Below are positions 9,320 through 19,559 of a stretch of 64,000 nucleotides of DNA, in pieces. Position 1 is the stretch's first letter. Each line of letters begins with the position of its first letter. The position numbers and the translations under genes are program-made. Under the pieces are notes generated by a model that saw only the letters and a program-made list of their open reading frames with translations, was not told the origin of the DNA and made no database searches. The DNA is taken from positions 62,001-126,000 of the forward strand of contig NZ_JABBFQ010000006.1 in NCBI RefSeq assembly GCF_018494055.1. The letters run 5' to 3'. Source of the DNA: Rosenbergiella epipactidis (GTDB lineage Bacteria > Pseudomonadota > Gammaproteobacteria > Enterobacterales > Enterobacteriaceae).

Positions 9320-10267
9320 ATGCGTGTATTGTTAGCACCGATGGAAGGTGTGCTGGACGCCTTAGTCAGGGAACTCCTGACTAAGGTCAACGACTACGAT
9401 CTCTGTGTCACGGAGTTTTTAAGAGTCGTTGATCAGTTATTACCCAAGAAATCGTTCTATCGTTTGTGTCCAGAATTAGCGCACCAGAGTCGCACGCCAA
9501 CAGGGACGCTGGTCAGGATCCAGCTACTGGGTCAGCACCCACAGTGGTTAGCTGAAAATGCGCATCGCGCAGTGGAGCTAGGATCTTGGGGAGTCGATCT
9601 GAATTGTGGCTGTCCTTCTAAAACTGTTAATGGTAGTGGTGGCGGGGCATCGTTATTAAAAGACCCAGAACTGATCTACCAGGCGGCGAAAGCAATGCGT
9701 CATGCGGTTCCTTCTACGCTTCCCGTTACCGTAAAAGTCCGTTTAGGTTGGGATTCCATCGATCACAGTACCGAAATTGCCGATGCGGTCGAGCAGGCTG
9801 GGGCAACGGAAATTGTGATTCACGGGCGAACTAAGCAGGATGGTTATCGCGCAGAGGCCATTAACTGGTCGGCAATAGCCGCGCTTCGAGAGCGACTGAC
9901 GATCCCGGTGATCGCTAACGGTGAAATTTGGGATTGGGCATCGGCACAAGCGTGTTTGGCGACCACCGGCTGCAGTGACCTGATGGTCGGCCGAGGCGCG
10001 CTTCATCTCCCAAACCTCAGTAAGATGATCAAATATAATCATCCGGCGATGCCATGGCCAGAAGTGGTAGCGCTACTGGAGAACTATTGTCATCTTGAAA
10101 AGCAGGGTGATACCGGTATGTATCATGTGGCGCGGATTAAACAATGGCTAGGCTACTTACGAAAATCCTACGCTCAGGCTGATGAGCTCTTCAGTCAAAT
10201 CCGTCCGATGACGCATTCTCGCGCAATTGCCCAAGCCATTAACAAAGAGTTAATAAAATTAACCTAA
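9320..10267 (+). CDS. dusC: tRNA-dihydrouridine(16) synthase DusC
   Basis: Flavin-dependent reductase that makes dihydrouridine at position 16 of tRNAs. The ATG at 9320 gives 315 residues, the same as E. coli, and the canonical [14 protein letters not shown]-terminus; the longer frame beginning inside rhlE is not credible. The active-site cysteine is C98 in [28 protein letters not shown] and [10 protein letters not shown] are conserved FMN- and tRNA-site segments. In K-12 dusC (yohI) lies near yohD and pbpG, far from rhlE; here it follows rhlE at four bases, implying co-transcription. Confidence 0.96.
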   Translation: MRVLLAPMEGVLDALVRELLTKVNDYDLCVTEFLRVVDQLLPKKSFYRLCPELAHQSRTPTGTLVRIQLLGQHPQWLAENAHRAVELGSWGVDLNCGCPSKTVNGSGGGASLLKDPELIYQAAKAMRHAVPSTLPVTVKVRLGWDSIDHSTEIADAVEQAGATEIVIHGRTKQDGYRAEAINWSAIAALRERLTIPVIANGEIWDWASAQACLATTGCSDLMVGRGALHLPNLSKMIKYNHPAMPWPEVVALLENYCHLEKQGDTGMYHVARIKQWLGYLRKSYAQADELFSQIRPMTHSRAIAQAINKELIKLT

Positions 10268-10343
10268 TACCAACCTTGTAACGCAACCTCGACTTATTGA
10301 TATGCTATGCTGAGGATATTCCTGTTTTTATTTTGGTGTGTAT

Positions 10344-11546
10344 ATGCCTCAGCAGAGCGAACCGACGCGCGGTCAACTTAATCAGCGTATCTTGTCGGTA
10401 ATGATATTTACCTTCTTTTGCTATCTCTCAGTCGGCCTCCCTTTAGCAGTATTGCCAGGTTTTGTGCACCATCAATTAGGCTACTCGCCCTTTATCGCTG
10501 GGTTAATTATCAGCCTACAATATTTTTCAACCCTAATCAGTCGCCCACAGAGCGGTAGACTGGCTGACCACTTTGGGCCGAAGAAAGTCGTTATGCTGGG
10601 GATGGTACTTTGTGGTCTCAGCGGCGCGATGACGGTAATCGCTGCCTTATCTGCTAGCCACCCAATGAGTAGTCTACTGCTGCTTGCGATAGGTCGAATC
10701 TGCTTAGGGATTGGTGAAAGTTTCAGTAGCACTGGTGCGACATTATGGGGAATGAATTTAGTAGGTTCTGTCCATACTGCACGGGTTATCTCGTGGAATG
10801 GCGTCGCGACCTATTTTGCGATGGCTGTTGGCGCACCCTTTGGGGTGATGTTGAACCAATGGTTTGGCATCAGTGGCTTCGCGGGGTTGATTACGCTGAT
10901 GGGCGTGATAGGTTTTTTGATAGCACGTCACAAAGCCAGTATTACTATCTCGCTGACGGCACCACGTCTGCCTTTTCGCCAAGTGTTGGGGGTAGTCAGC
11001 CCTTACGGGATGGGGTTAGCGTTAGGCACGCTAGGCTTTGGCGTGATTGCGACCTTTATTACCCTTTATTTCTCCAGTCGTGGGTGGCAGGGCGCAGCCA
11101 TGACATTAAGCCTTTATAGCTTAGGCTTTGTGTTATCGCGCTTTCTGTTTAGTCATATGATCACGCGTTTCGGAGGGCTGGCCGTCTCTCTCGGCTGTCT
11201 CATCACTGAGGCCATCGGATTATTTATGCTCTGGCATGCAGAAAGCGTATTGTGGGCCGATATTGGAGCACTGCTTACCGGTGCAGGCTTTTCATTGGTC
11301 TTTCCCGCATTGGGCGTCGAAGCGGTTCGGCGGGTCAGTGAACAGAGTAAAGGGTCTGCACTGGGCACTTATTCCGCTTTCTTAGATCTTGCCTTGGGAT
11401 TAACTGGACCAGTGGCGGGTTTGCTGATGAATCATAGCGGGATTCGGTCAATCTATCTGGCTGCGGCCGTCATGGTTTGTTTAGGTGCGTTGCTGGTGGG
11501 AACGTTACTGGTTAAGAGCCGTCGACTCATCGAAAGTGGGCAGTAG
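10344..11546 (+). CDS. MFS transporter of the YhhS/YfcJ (UPF0226) type
   Basis: About 400 residues with 12 hydrophobic segments and the first-loop signature GRLADHFGPKKVV typical of major facilitator proteins. Sequence is close to E. coli YhhS and YfcJ (LPLAVLPGFVHHQLGYSPFIAGLIISLQYF; GAGFSLVFPALGVEAV). Which of the two paralogues it corresponds to I cannot decide. Substrates are not well defined; YhhS has been linked to arabinose or herbicide export. The ATG at 10344 is preferred over GTG 10338, but no strong ribosome-binding site precedes either. Converges on ldtB across a perfect hairpin. Confidence 0.88.
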   Translation: MPQQSEPTRGQLNQRILSVMIFTFFCYLSVGLPLAVLPGFVHHQLGYSPFIAGLIISLQYFSTLISRPQSGRLADHFGPKKVVMLGMVLCGLSGAMTVIAALSASHPMSSLLLLAIGRICLGIGESFSSTGATLWGMNLVGSVHTARVISWNGVATYFAMAVGAPFGVMLNQWFGISGFAGLITLMGVIGFLIARHKASITISLTAPRLPFRQVLGVVSPYGMGLALGTLGFGVIATFITLYFSSRGWQGAAMTLSLYSLGFVLSRFLFSHMITRFGGLAVSLGCLITEAIGLFMLWHAESVLWADIGALLTGAGFSLVFPALGVEAVRRVSEQSKGSALGTYSAFLDLALGLTGPVAGLLMNHSGIRSIYLAAAVMVCLGALLVGTLLVKSRRLIESGQ

Positions 11547-11552
11547 GCTGTA

Positions 11553-11578
11553 TCGGCCACACCGTAGGGTGTGGCCGA
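11553..11578. terminator. Perfect hairpin between the MFS gene and ldtB
   Basis: TCGGCCACACC (11553-11563), loop GTAG, GGTGTGGCCGA (11568-11578): an 11-bp perfect stem between convergent genes. No long U-tract follows on either strand, so its use as an intrinsic terminator is uncertain. Confidence 0.55.
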
Positions 11579-11586
11579 CGAAAAGA

Positions 11587-12645
11587 TTACTCTTCAACCG
11601 GTGGTGGCTGAGTCACTGAATCGCTTGCTCCTTGTGCGGAGAAAGCCGAGTCGGGTGCCTCAGTCGGTTGCGCGTCACTCTGTTCAGAAACAGGCTGTGG
11701 CGTGTTCGCATGAGCTTCTGCTACACCATTGACTTTTACTGGCATCCCAGAACGATTTTTCAATACTTGGTTCACGACGTCTTGATTAACGCTGGAATCA
11801 GAAAGCACTTTACTGACAGATTGCGTCAAGGTAATCGGCACTACTGCATTACTGGTAAATTGTTCTTCGGTGGTTGACAGAGGATTGTGCACCTCTAGGT
11901 AACGTGACCCATCGGCTTCGACGGACGCTTTAACTGGTTGGTTGACGAATTGCACGCGGGTGCCCACCGGGACATGTTCGAACAGCCATTTAATATCGTC
12001 ACCACGTAGACGAACACAGCCGTGGCTAACACGCAGCCCAATACCGAAATCAGCATTGGTGCCGTGGACGGCGTACATTTTGCCAATATAGAGCGCGTAA
12101 AGCCCCATAGGGTTATCCGGACCCGCAGGGAAGATGGTCGGTAGATTTTTACCCTCATCCGCATATTCACTGTGCATTTTCGCCGTCGGGGTCCACGTTG
12201 GGTTAGGGCGTTTACTTTCGACCTTAGTGACCCAATTAAGTGGCGTATCTTTGCCTAATTGACCGATACCAATAGGTAGGACGACGACGGTGTGTCCGCC
12301 TTTCGGATAGTAGTAAAGACGCATTTCAGCACTGTTGATAACGATCCCTTCGCGCGGGGCATCAGGCAAAATCAATTGCTGTGGGATGATCAGTTTAGAT
12401 CCAGCCTTCGGTAGATATACATCAATACCCGGGTTAGCTTCTAAAATATTACTCAGCCCCATCTCATATTGTGCTGCAAAAGCTTCCAGCGGTAATCTGC
12501 TGTCACTAGGGATAGAAACTTCGAGGTTCTCACCAGTAATACTACTGTTGGCTGCCGGAAGTGGATATACCACCGCCTGTGCAGTCTGAGAAAAGGCTGC
12601 AACAGTCATGGCAGCAGAGATCAACGCGCGGATGCTTTTTTTCAT
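11587..12645 (-). CDS. ldtB: L,D-transpeptidase LdtB (YbiS)
   Basis: Periplasmic enzyme that links Braun lipoprotein to meso-diaminopimelate of peptidoglycan. 352 residues: signal peptide to about residue 24 (TAQA), a LysM-like segment (about 52-92, ending [10 protein letters not shown]), then the YkuD catalytic domain with H194 (VHGTN) and the SHGCVRL motif containing H208 and C210. It aligns with E. coli LdtB (306 residues) to the end of that protein ([10 protein letters not shown]), after which about 46 extra residues rich in Ala, Pro, Gln, Ser and Glu follow. Divergent spacing and its own start (ATG 12645) suggest a single-gene unit. Confidence 0.95.
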   Translation of the reverse strand: MKKSIRALISAAMTVAAFSQTAQAVVYPLPAANSSITGENLEVSIPSDSRLPLEAFAAQYEMGLSNILEANPGIDVYLPKAGSKLIIPQQLILPDAPREGIVINSAEMRLYYYPKGGHTVVVLPIGIGQLGKDTPLNWVTKVESKRPNPTWTPTAKMHSEYADEGKNLPTIFPAGPDNPMGLYALYIGKMYAVHGTNADFGIGLRVSHGCVRLRGDDIKWLFEHVPVGTRVQFVNQPVKASVEADGSRYLEVHNPLSTTEEQFTSNAVVPITLTQSVSKVLSDSSVNQDVVNQVLKNRSGMPVKVNGVAEAHANTPQPVSEQSDAQPTEAPDSAFSAQGASDSVTQPPPVEE

Positions 12646-12792
12646 AGAATGTATGGCTTAAACCTGATTAACGGTAGTGTGAACAAGGTAATAGGCCGAA
12701 CCAAATTCAGCCTTATGCTCAGTATATGTGCAGACGAGATGAATGAACATCTGCTTTTGTATTTCAGTGAAAGATTCTGATATTTCTGGTGA

Positions 12793-13371
12793 TCACTGAG
12801 CAGAATTTCGGGTTCGTAGCCACTGAATAAGTTTCCAAGCCCCCCAAATCACTAATGCCGCCACCGCCACCCAAAACAGGGGTTCAAGGTAACCTTCGAT
12901 ACGATTTAGCCACGGGGTAATAATCTTGCCGGCATAAAATCCTAGACTTGCAAAGAGTCCCGCCCAGATCGCGGCCCCGATTATGTTGAGTAACACGAAT
13001 AGCCAAGGATGCAACCCACTGGACCCGATGATGATCGGTCCGATAATTCGAAAGCCGTACATAAATCTCGCCCCGATAACAAATAGGGCAGGGTGTCGGT
13101 GAATCAGCGTGTTCGCTTTATCAATTTTACTCTGCTGCTTTTCGAAGCGGGTTAAGAACTTGGTGCCATAGCGCCAACCCAAAAAGAACAGAATCTGGTC
13201 GCCGATAATACCGCCCAGCATGGCGGCAGCGATCACCCAATAGAGGTGCAGCAACCCTTCGTGCGCGGCAATCCCCCCCAGCAGAACAAAGGTTTCTCCT
13301 TCAGCCATACAGCCGATAACCAGTGCGAGATAACCGTAATGTGAGATCAGAGAATGAATATCGATAGACAA
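12793..13371 (-). CDS. yohD: DedA family membrane protein YohD
   Basis: 192 residues, exactly the length of E. coli YohD, with collinear similarity (SLISHYGYLALVIGCMAEGETFVLLGGIAAHEG; FVIGARFMYGFRIIGPIIIGSSGL). DedA-family proteins have re-entrant helices and include undecaprenyl phosphate or phosphatidylethanolamine flippases; YohD's own role is not settled. The acidic residue in the EGE motif (about residues 24-26) and the arginine in RFMYGFR are the conserved family functional residues. Located divergently from pbpG, as in K-12 where the two genes are near each other. Confidence 0.92.
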   Translation of the reverse strand: MSIDIHSLISHYGYLALVIGCMAEGETFVLLGGIAAHEGLLHLYWVIAAAMLGGIIGDQILFFLGWRYGTKFLTRFEKQQSKIDKANTLIHRHPALFVIGARFMYGFRIIGPIIIGSSGLHPWLFVLLNIIGAAIWAGLFASLGFYAGKIITPWLNRIEGYLEPLFWVAVAALVIWGAWKLIQWLRTRNSAQ

Positions 13372-13602
13372 AATAAGGTCCTGAAGTAAGTAAATGATCG
13401 TTTTATCATCATGTATACGACTATCCGCATACGAAATAGTGAATTGACAGATTTTTTTACAAATACCCGCCTAAATCAGTAAACAGACTTAGCATTTTCT
13501 GACTCGACACGCGTATGATGCTGTCGCCAGCTTTTCTCCGGTTCGGAGGTGGGCAGCCTGTAGCCAATACAGAAAATTGACTTTGACCATATTAGACGAA
13601 AA

Positions 13603-14508
13603 ATGCCAGTAAAACGCCATCATTGTATCCTAGCTCTCCTGTTATGTTGTTGTTTTTCCGTGTCAGCGAAAGTGACTCCGGCTAAGTATAGTGCAAGCCA
13701 AGAGAATCGATTAGTGCAACCGCCGATCGCTTCTGGCAGCGCCTTGGTCGTCGACCTAGCCAGCAATAAAGTGATCTTTTCACTTCATCCGGACCGAGTA
13801 AGGCCGATTGCCTCAATCACTAAACTGATGACAGTGATGGTTGCTTTGGATGCTAAACAGCCGTTAGATGAGCTGCTCCCCGTGCATATTCATCAAACCT
13901 CAGAGATGCGTGGTGTATTTTCGCGAGTCAAATTGAACAGTCATATTAGCCGCCGCGACATGATGCTGCTGGCATTGATGTCCTCTGAAAACCGCGCGGC
14001 AGCAAGCTTAGCGGCGAACTATAAAGGCGGCTATAACGCGTTTATTCAAGCGATGAATGCGAAGGCGCGTGCGTTAGGGATGAATCATACCCATTATGTT
14101 GAACCGACGGGGTTGTCTATCCATAACGTTTCCGATGCCGAGGATTTAGTTAAATTACTTAAGGCGACCCGTGCTTATCCGTTAATAGGGCAATTAAGCA
14201 CTACGCAGGAAACCACGGCCTCTTTCCAGAATCCGCGTTACAACTTACCTTTCCGTAATACCAATCATCTGGTCTATAACAAAACATGGCAGATTGCGCT
14301 AACGAAAACGGGCTATACCGATGAAGCCGGCCACTGTTTAGCGATGCGAACCGTCATTAATGGTCGGCCAGTGGCATTGGTCGTATTGGATGCCTTTGGG
14401 AAATATACCCACTTTGCCGACGCTAATCGTATTCGCAGTTGGTTAGAAACTGGAAAGGCGGCTCCCGTTCCGGCCGCAGCCTTAGCCTATAGAGCAGCCG
14501 CAAAATAA
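13603..14508 (+). CDS. pbpG: D-alanyl-D-alanine endopeptidase PBP7
   Basis: Low-molecular-weight penicillin-binding protein that cleaves D,D-crosslinks in peptidoglycan. 301 residues with an N-terminal signal (residues 1-22, cysteine-rich hydrophobic core [13 protein letters not shown]). Active-site motifs: SITK (S71, K74), S128-E129-N130 and K235-T236-G237. Length is close to E. coli PbpG (310). The ATG at 13603 lacks a strong ribosome-binding site, but the signal peptide begins sensibly there. A small hairpin CTCCG/CGGAG lies upstream at 13536-13548. Confidence 0.95.
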   Translation: MPVKRHHCILALLLCCCFSVSAKVTPAKYSASQENRLVQPPIASGSALVVDLASNKVIFSLHPDRVRPIASITKLMTVMVALDAKQPLDELLPVHIHQTSEMRGVFSRVKLNSHISRRDMMLLALMSSENRAAASLAANYKGGYNAFIQAMNAKARALGMNHTHYVEPTGLSIHNVSDAEDLVKLLKATRAYPLIGQLSTTQETTASFQNPRYNLPFRNTNHLVYNKTWQIALTKTGYTDEAGHCLAMRTVINGRPVALVVLDAFGKYTHFADANRIRSWLETGKAAPVPAAALAYRAAAK

Positions 14509-14587
14509 GCTTTTCAGCCACCTTCTGATAGGCAGATTTTTGACAACTCCCTATACTTATTCATAGCGATAAGGAAGGAATTTAGGA

Positions 14588-17020
14588 ATGTGTATGAGTC
14601 GTTTACAAAAAGTCATCTTGACGCTCTGTATGCTCTTTACCTTAGCGGTACCGATGACGTCGGTACTGGCAGAGGACAGTATTGATCAAAGTAGTGACGA
14701 GGCAGCTCCCAAGGTCAATGCCGCGGTAGAATTGCCGAAGATGCAAGTTATCCTTGATAAAATTAAAGGACAAGTTTCGAGTGTCTCAGATGAGTCACAA
14801 CTCGCTCAATTAAATGATATGGCTGTCGAGCTGGGTGAAAATGCTAATACGCTTTCACAAAACTTGGTGCCACAAAGCCAGCAGATCGATGCGCAGTTGG
14901 CCGTATTAGGACCAGCCCCGGAGGCGGGCAGTGGTGTAAAAGAGACCTCTGATGTCACCAGTAAGCGTCGCCAGCTTATGGCACAAAAATCACGTTTAGA
15001 TGATCAGATCAAACAAGCCAACGCGTTACAGAACGGCGCATCAGTTTTGTCGTCGCAGATTTTAAATTACCGACGGGATCGGCTAAAAAATCAAGTCAGT
15101 CTTAATATCGGCAGTATTCTAGCCGCTAAATTCTGGCAGCCACTCTACAATAATCCGGTCGATGGGCCGAAGATTGTTGGTTTTGCTCAAGATCTCAAGC
15201 AAAGTGTGCAGCTCTCTTTCTCTCCCGGTTACCGTTTGGGGACGGCACTGTGGTTTATTGCAGCCGTACTGGTAATGGTTGCTGGCCGCCGTTATATGGA
15301 AGAGTTCCTCGCTTGGGTCAGTATTAATAAACTCTCTGAAGGGCGGCTGCGGCGTAGCTTTCTCGCTTGTGCGATCGCTATAACGACTCTGCTCGCCATC
15401 ACCCTGTGCTGTAATTTCTTGGCTTTAGCTTTTGCTCGTCATCCCGATGTCGCCGACGATGTACGGGACTTGGTGTCGAGCTTAGGTATTCAGAGCCTGT
15501 TAGCGGGGCTAATTGCCGGCCTAGGGCGTGCCTTCCTTTCTACGCGTCGCCCAAGCTGGCGTTTGCCGGTGATCAATGATGAATTAGCGAAAGCCTTAAA
15601 GCCTTTCCCTATTATCATCGCGACGCTAGTCTTTATCTTCCAAGGACTCGAAGCTTTTAACCGGGCGATCGAAACCAGCGTGAATACCACTATCTTAGGT
15701 AATGGTCTTACCGCGATTCTGACCGGCTTACTCTGCTTACTGATGGTTGTCCGCACACGCCGTATCCGTCGACGCTTAGAACGTGAAGGTCATGAGGTTG
15801 AACGTTCGCGCATCGCTGGCCTAGTCGATATTGCTTTAATCCTTACCGGGATTACGATTCTGATCTGCTTGGTCATTGGCTATGTCGGGTTGGCGCGATA
15901 CTTAAGTTACGAAGTCATCTGGGTCGGGATATTACTCAGTACTTTTTATTTCCTTAATGCCTTAGCGATTGATGGATGCCAAGTCTTATTCTCGACCAAT
16001 AGTGCGCCGGGTAAATTAGTCACCCGTTCACTTAATCTTAATGAGAAGACGTTACTGCAATTAGGCAGCTTATTCTCTGGCTTACTAAAATCTGCACTCA
16101 TTATTATGCTGATTTTATTATTGATGAACGGCACTATCTCATCCTCTAGCCCTGGCGAGATCCTGAGTCGCATTATCGATTTCTTTGCTGGACGCGGCCT
16201 TGAAAAACTGAATTTAATCCCCTCACACATAGTGATGGCGCTGGTGACTTTGGTTGCCGGTATTTACGTGCTCCGTTCAGTGCGTAACTGGCTGGACAAT
16301 GATTTTCTCCCCCAAACTTCCATGGACGCAGGAATGCGTGTGTCGCTGGTGACCTTATTCAGTAATATTGGGTTTGTCCTGGTCTTACTGATGACCCTAT
16401 CGGCGATTGGCGTGCAGTGGAACAAATTAGCATGGATTGTCAGTGCCTTATCCGTCGGTATCGGTTTTGGCTTGCAAGAGATCGTTAAAAACTTTATCTC
16501 TGGCTTAATCTTACTTACCGAACGGCCGGTTAAAGTCGGCGATCTCGTGACGATCAGCGGAATTGAAGGCGATATTCGCCGGATAAACGTGCGTGCTACC
16601 GAGATCCTCTTAACCGATAAATCGACGGTAATTGTTCCCAATTCACAATTTATCTCGCAAAACGTTCGTAATGCGACCATGGGTAATGCTCAAGGGGTGG
16701 TGACCATTCCCTTAACCTTCCCATTAGATATCGACCCAGTACAGGTAAAAGATATTTTACTCGGGGCGTTCAATGACAATGAGAAAATCTTGGATAACCC
16801 GGCACCGTCGGTGAGTTTCAAGGATCTCTCCGCGCAAGGGATCCTCTTGAGTGTGACGGGAAATGTGAATTCACAACGGTTAATCTCCGCCACCCGCAGT
16901 GAACTTTTATTTGAGGTATTAGTAAGATTACGCGCGGCAGATGTCGCGCTATCTTCGCCTCAAACGATGGTAATTGAACAAAAAGCGTTAGAACAGGCGC
17001 AAGCCGTCGACCCGCAATAA
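14588..17020 (+). CDS. MscS-family mechanosensitive channel with DUF3772 N-terminal region
   Basis: 810 residues. Signal peptide to about residue 28, then a periplasmic helical region (about 45-185, with KSRLDDQIKQANALQ coiled-coil-like stretches) that resembles the DUF3772 domain, followed by about 10-11 membrane segments and a C-terminal MscS domain. The pore-helix and beta-domain signature is clear: SALSVGIGFGLQEIVKNFISG (about residues 619-639) then LLTERPVKVGDLVTISG. Such large MscS relatives gate under membrane tension during osmotic downshift. It is longer than E. coli YbiO (741) and differs from MscK. Two ATGs (14588, 14594) are possible; each has an AGGA-type site. Confidence 0.85.
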   Translation: MCMSRLQKVILTLCMLFTLAVPMTSVLAEDSIDQSSDEAAPKVNAAVELPKMQVILDKIKGQVSSVSDESQLAQLNDMAVELGENANTLSQNLVPQSQQIDAQLAVLGPAPEAGSGVKETSDVTSKRRQLMAQKSRLDDQIKQANALQNGASVLSSQILNYRRDRLKNQVSLNIGSILAAKFWQPLYNNPVDGPKIVGFAQDLKQSVQLSFSPGYRLGTALWFIAAVLVMVAGRRYMEEFLAWVSINKLSEGRLRRSFLACAIAITTLLAITLCCNFLALAFARHPDVADDVRDLVSSLGIQSLLAGLIAGLGRAFLSTRRPSWRLPVINDELAKALKPFPIIIATLVFIFQGLEAFNRAIETSVNTTILGNGLTAILTGLLCLLMVVRTRRIRRRLEREGHEVERSRIAGLVDIALILTGITILICLVIGYVGLARYLSYEVIWVGILLSTFYFLNALAIDGCQVLFSTNSAPGKLVTRSLNLNEKTLLQLGSLFSGLLKSALIIMLILLLMNGTISSSSPGEILSRIIDFFAGRGLEKLNLIPSHIVMALVTLVAGIYVLRSVRNWLDNDFLPQTSMDAGMRVSLVTLFSNIGFVLVLLMTLSAIGVQWNKLAWIVSALSVGIGFGLQEIVKNFISGLILLTERPVKVGDLVTISGIEGDIRRINVRATEILLTDKSTVIVPNSQFISQNVRNATMGNAQGVVTIPLTFPLDIDPVQVKDILLGAFNDNEKILDNPAPSVSFKDLSAQGILLSVTGNVNSQRLISATRSELLFEVLVRLRAADVALSSPQTMVIEQKALEQAQAVDPQ

Positions 17021-17161
17021 GCCTCACTTTGGCACGGCGCATCGCGTCGTGCCATTCATTAATTTACTTTCTCTTTTTTACAATATTCTGACATTATCAT
17101 CACTCAATCATCTTCTCCCTAAGCGCGTGAGTGGTAGGGATTATCCTAAAGAGAGTTGTTA

Positions 17162-19459
17162 ATGAAATCGATGTGTCCTCAGGCTATTGTCTTACCCTTA
17201 GCATTTTTCTGCACTTCCCTCTTTGCCGATCCCGTTTCACCTCAGATACCCAATGAATCTCAGCGTGATCATTTTGTTTCTGCCTTATTAAAGAAAATGA
17301 CCTTAGACGAAAAAATTGGCCAGCTACGATTGATCAGTGTTGGACCCGACACCCCGAAGTCAACCATTAAGCAGATGATTGAAAAAGGACAGGTGGGCGC
17401 GATCTTTAATACCGTTACGCGTCCCGATATCCGTGTTATGCAAGACCAAGTCATGCAGATAAGCCGACTGAAAATTCCCTTATTTTTTGCTTACGATGTC
17501 GTGCACGGTCAGCGTACTATCTTCCCGATACCGCTTGGACTTGCGGCAAGTTGGGACACTCAAGCCGTAGCAACGGTTGGCCGTATCTCCGCTCTGGAAG
17601 CGGCGCAGGACGGCTTGAATATGACCTGGGCACCTATGGTCGATGTCAGTCATGAACCTCGCTGGGGTCGAAGTTCAGAAGGGTTTGGTGAAGACACCTA
17701 TTTAACCTCGATTATGGGTAAAACCATGGTTGAAGCGATGCAAGGCAAGAGTCCTGCCGACCGGAATTCGGTGATGACCAGTGTGAAGCATTTTGCTTTA
17801 TACGGCGCGGTAGAGGGGGGCAGAGAATACAATAGTGTCGATATGAGCCCTCAGCAGATGTTCCAGCATTACCTGCCCCCTTACCAAACGGCATTGCAAG
17901 CGGGCAGCGGCGGGGTAATGGTTTCGCTAAATTCCATCAATGGTGTCCCGGCTACGGCCAATCATTGGCTGCTGACCGACCTGCTTCGTCATCAATGGCA
18001 TTTTAAGGGGATTACCGTCAGTGACCATGGCGCGATTAAAGAGTTAATCAATCATGGGGTCGCGAGCGACCCAGCGGATGCCGTGCGTGTGGCGATTAAA
18101 GCTGGTATTGATATGAGCATGAGCGACCAATACTACAGCCAATATTTACCAAGATTAGTGAAAAGCGGCGCGGTAAGCGAGGCAGAAGTGGATAATGCCG
18201 CACGGCATGTCCTGAATGTGAAATACGATATGGGTCTATTTCGCGATGCCTACAGTCATTTAGGCCCAGCAGAAAGTGACCCGCAAGATACTAATGCCGA
18301 AGATCGTTTACACCGTGTTCAAGCCCGTGAAGTGGCAGCGCAAAGCTTAGTACTGCTTAAAAACTGGCAGCAAATATTACCGCTTAAGAAGCAGGGGACG
18401 ATTGCCTTAATCGGTCCGTTAGCCGATAGCCAGCGAGATATTATGGGCAGCTGGTCGGCCGCAGGGGTGACTAAGCAGTCAGTGACGTTATTACAGGGAA
18501 TGCGTGAAGCCGTGGCGAATAACGCCACACTGCTTTATGCCAGAGGCTCAAATATTACCGATAACCCTAAGGTACAGGCTTTTCTCAATCTTTATGAGCC
18601 TGCGGTAGAAGTCGATAAACGTAGCCCGCAGCAGCTTCGCGAGGAAGCGATCGCTACTGCGAAAAAAGCCGATATCGTGGTCATGGCGGTAGGAGAGTCT
18701 CAAGGCATGGCTCACGAGGCCTCAAGTCGTAGTGATATCCGCCTGCCTAAAGCGCAACGTGACCTTATCACGGCGATTAAGGCCACCGGTAAACCGCTGG
18801 TACTGGTGTTGATGAATGGTCGTGCATTGGATATTACGCAGCAAGATCAACAAGCCGAGGTAATTTTAGAGACCTGGTTTAGTGGAACCGAAGGCGGGCA
18901 TGCGATCAGCGATGTATTATTCGGTGATGTGAACCCCTCTGGGAAATTACCGGTGACATTCCCGCGCTCAGTCGGACAACTGCCGCTCTACTACAACCAT
19001 CTGCCAACCGGCCGCCCTTACGACTTTACGCATCCGAATAAATATACTTCTCACTACTTTGATATCAATAATAGCCCACTCTACCCTTTTGGATTTGGCT
19101 TGAGCTATACCGCGTTTTCCTTGTCACCGATAACACTTTCCGCAACAGGCTCGTCGCAGGGGGTCACCACCGCATCGGTTACGGTCACAAATAGGGGTAA
19201 ACGGGCAGGGGGCACCATCGTGCAGCTTTACTTACACGATCCCGTCGCTTCGATTAGTAGGCCGGTTAAAGAGTTGAAGGCATTTCAGAAGGTGCAGTTA
19301 CAACCGGGTGAATCGAAAAAAGTGAGCTTCACTCTCAGCAAACAGGATTTAGGCTTCTGGAATCAACAGATGAAATGGGGGATTGAGCCGGGAAAATTTG
19401 AGGTGTTAATCGGCACCGACTCAGTCCATACCGAAACGAAATCATTCAACTACCCTTAA
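17162..19459 (+). CDS. bglX: Periplasmic beta-glucosidase BglX (GH3)
   Basis: Glycoside hydrolase family 3 enzyme hydrolysing beta-glucosides in the periplasm. Starting at ATG 17162 gives 765 residues, the E. coli length; an in-frame TTG six bases upstream is unlikely. Signal peptide to about residue 23 (LFADP). The catalytic nucleophile aspartate lies in VSDHGAIKEL (about residues 286-295). KHFALYGAVEGGREYN is the substrate-binding loop, WFSGTEGGHAISDVLFGDVNPSGKLP the second GH3 domain, and the last about 110 residues form the fibronectin-III-like domain. A terminator follows immediately. Confidence 0.96.
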   Translation: MKSMCPQAIVLPLAFFCTSLFADPVSPQIPNESQRDHFVSALLKKMTLDEKIGQLRLISVGPDTPKSTIKQMIEKGQVGAIFNTVTRPDIRVMQDQVMQISRLKIPLFFAYDVVHGQRTIFPIPLGLAASWDTQAVATVGRISALEAAQDGLNMTWAPMVDVSHEPRWGRSSEGFGEDTYLTSIMGKTMVEAMQGKSPADRNSVMTSVKHFALYGAVEGGREYNSVDMSPQQMFQHYLPPYQTALQAGSGGVMVSLNSINGVPATANHWLLTDLLRHQWHFKGITVSDHGAIKELINHGVASDPADAVRVAIKAGIDMSMSDQYYSQYLPRLVKSGAVSEAEVDNAARHVLNVKYDMGLFRDAYSHLGPAESDPQDTNAEDRLHRVQAREVAAQSLVLLKNWQQILPLKKQGTIALIGPLADSQRDIMGSWSAAGVTKQSVTLLQGMREAVANNATLLYARGSNITDNPKVQAFLNLYEPAVEVDKRSPQQLREEAIATAKKADIVVMAVGESQGMAHEASSRSDIRLPKAQRDLITAIKATGKPLVLVLMNGRALDITQQDQQAEVILETWFSGTEGGHAISDVLFGDVNPSGKLPVTFPRSVGQLPLYYNHLPTGRPYDFTHPNKYTSHYFDINNSPLYPFGFGLSYTAFSLSPITLSATGSSQGVTTASVTVTNRGKRAGGTIVQLYLHDPVASISRPVKELKAFQKVQLQPGESKKVSFTLSKQDLGFWNQQMKWGIEPGKFEVLIGTDSVHTETKSFNYP

Positions 19460-19479
19460 GCATTCGCTGGATAATTGTG

Positions 19480-19507
19480 CTGCCTTGTTATAAGGCAGTT
19501 TTTTTTT
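19480..19507 (+). terminator. Intrinsic terminator after bglX
   Basis: CTGCCTT (19480-19486) pairs with AAGGCAG (19492-19498), loop GTTAT, followed by nine T residues (19499-19507). Confidence 0.92.
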
Positions 19508-19559
19508 AAAATAAGGCTGCTACACTTAGGCTTCTGGCATGTCTAAATGTGGTGAAAGC

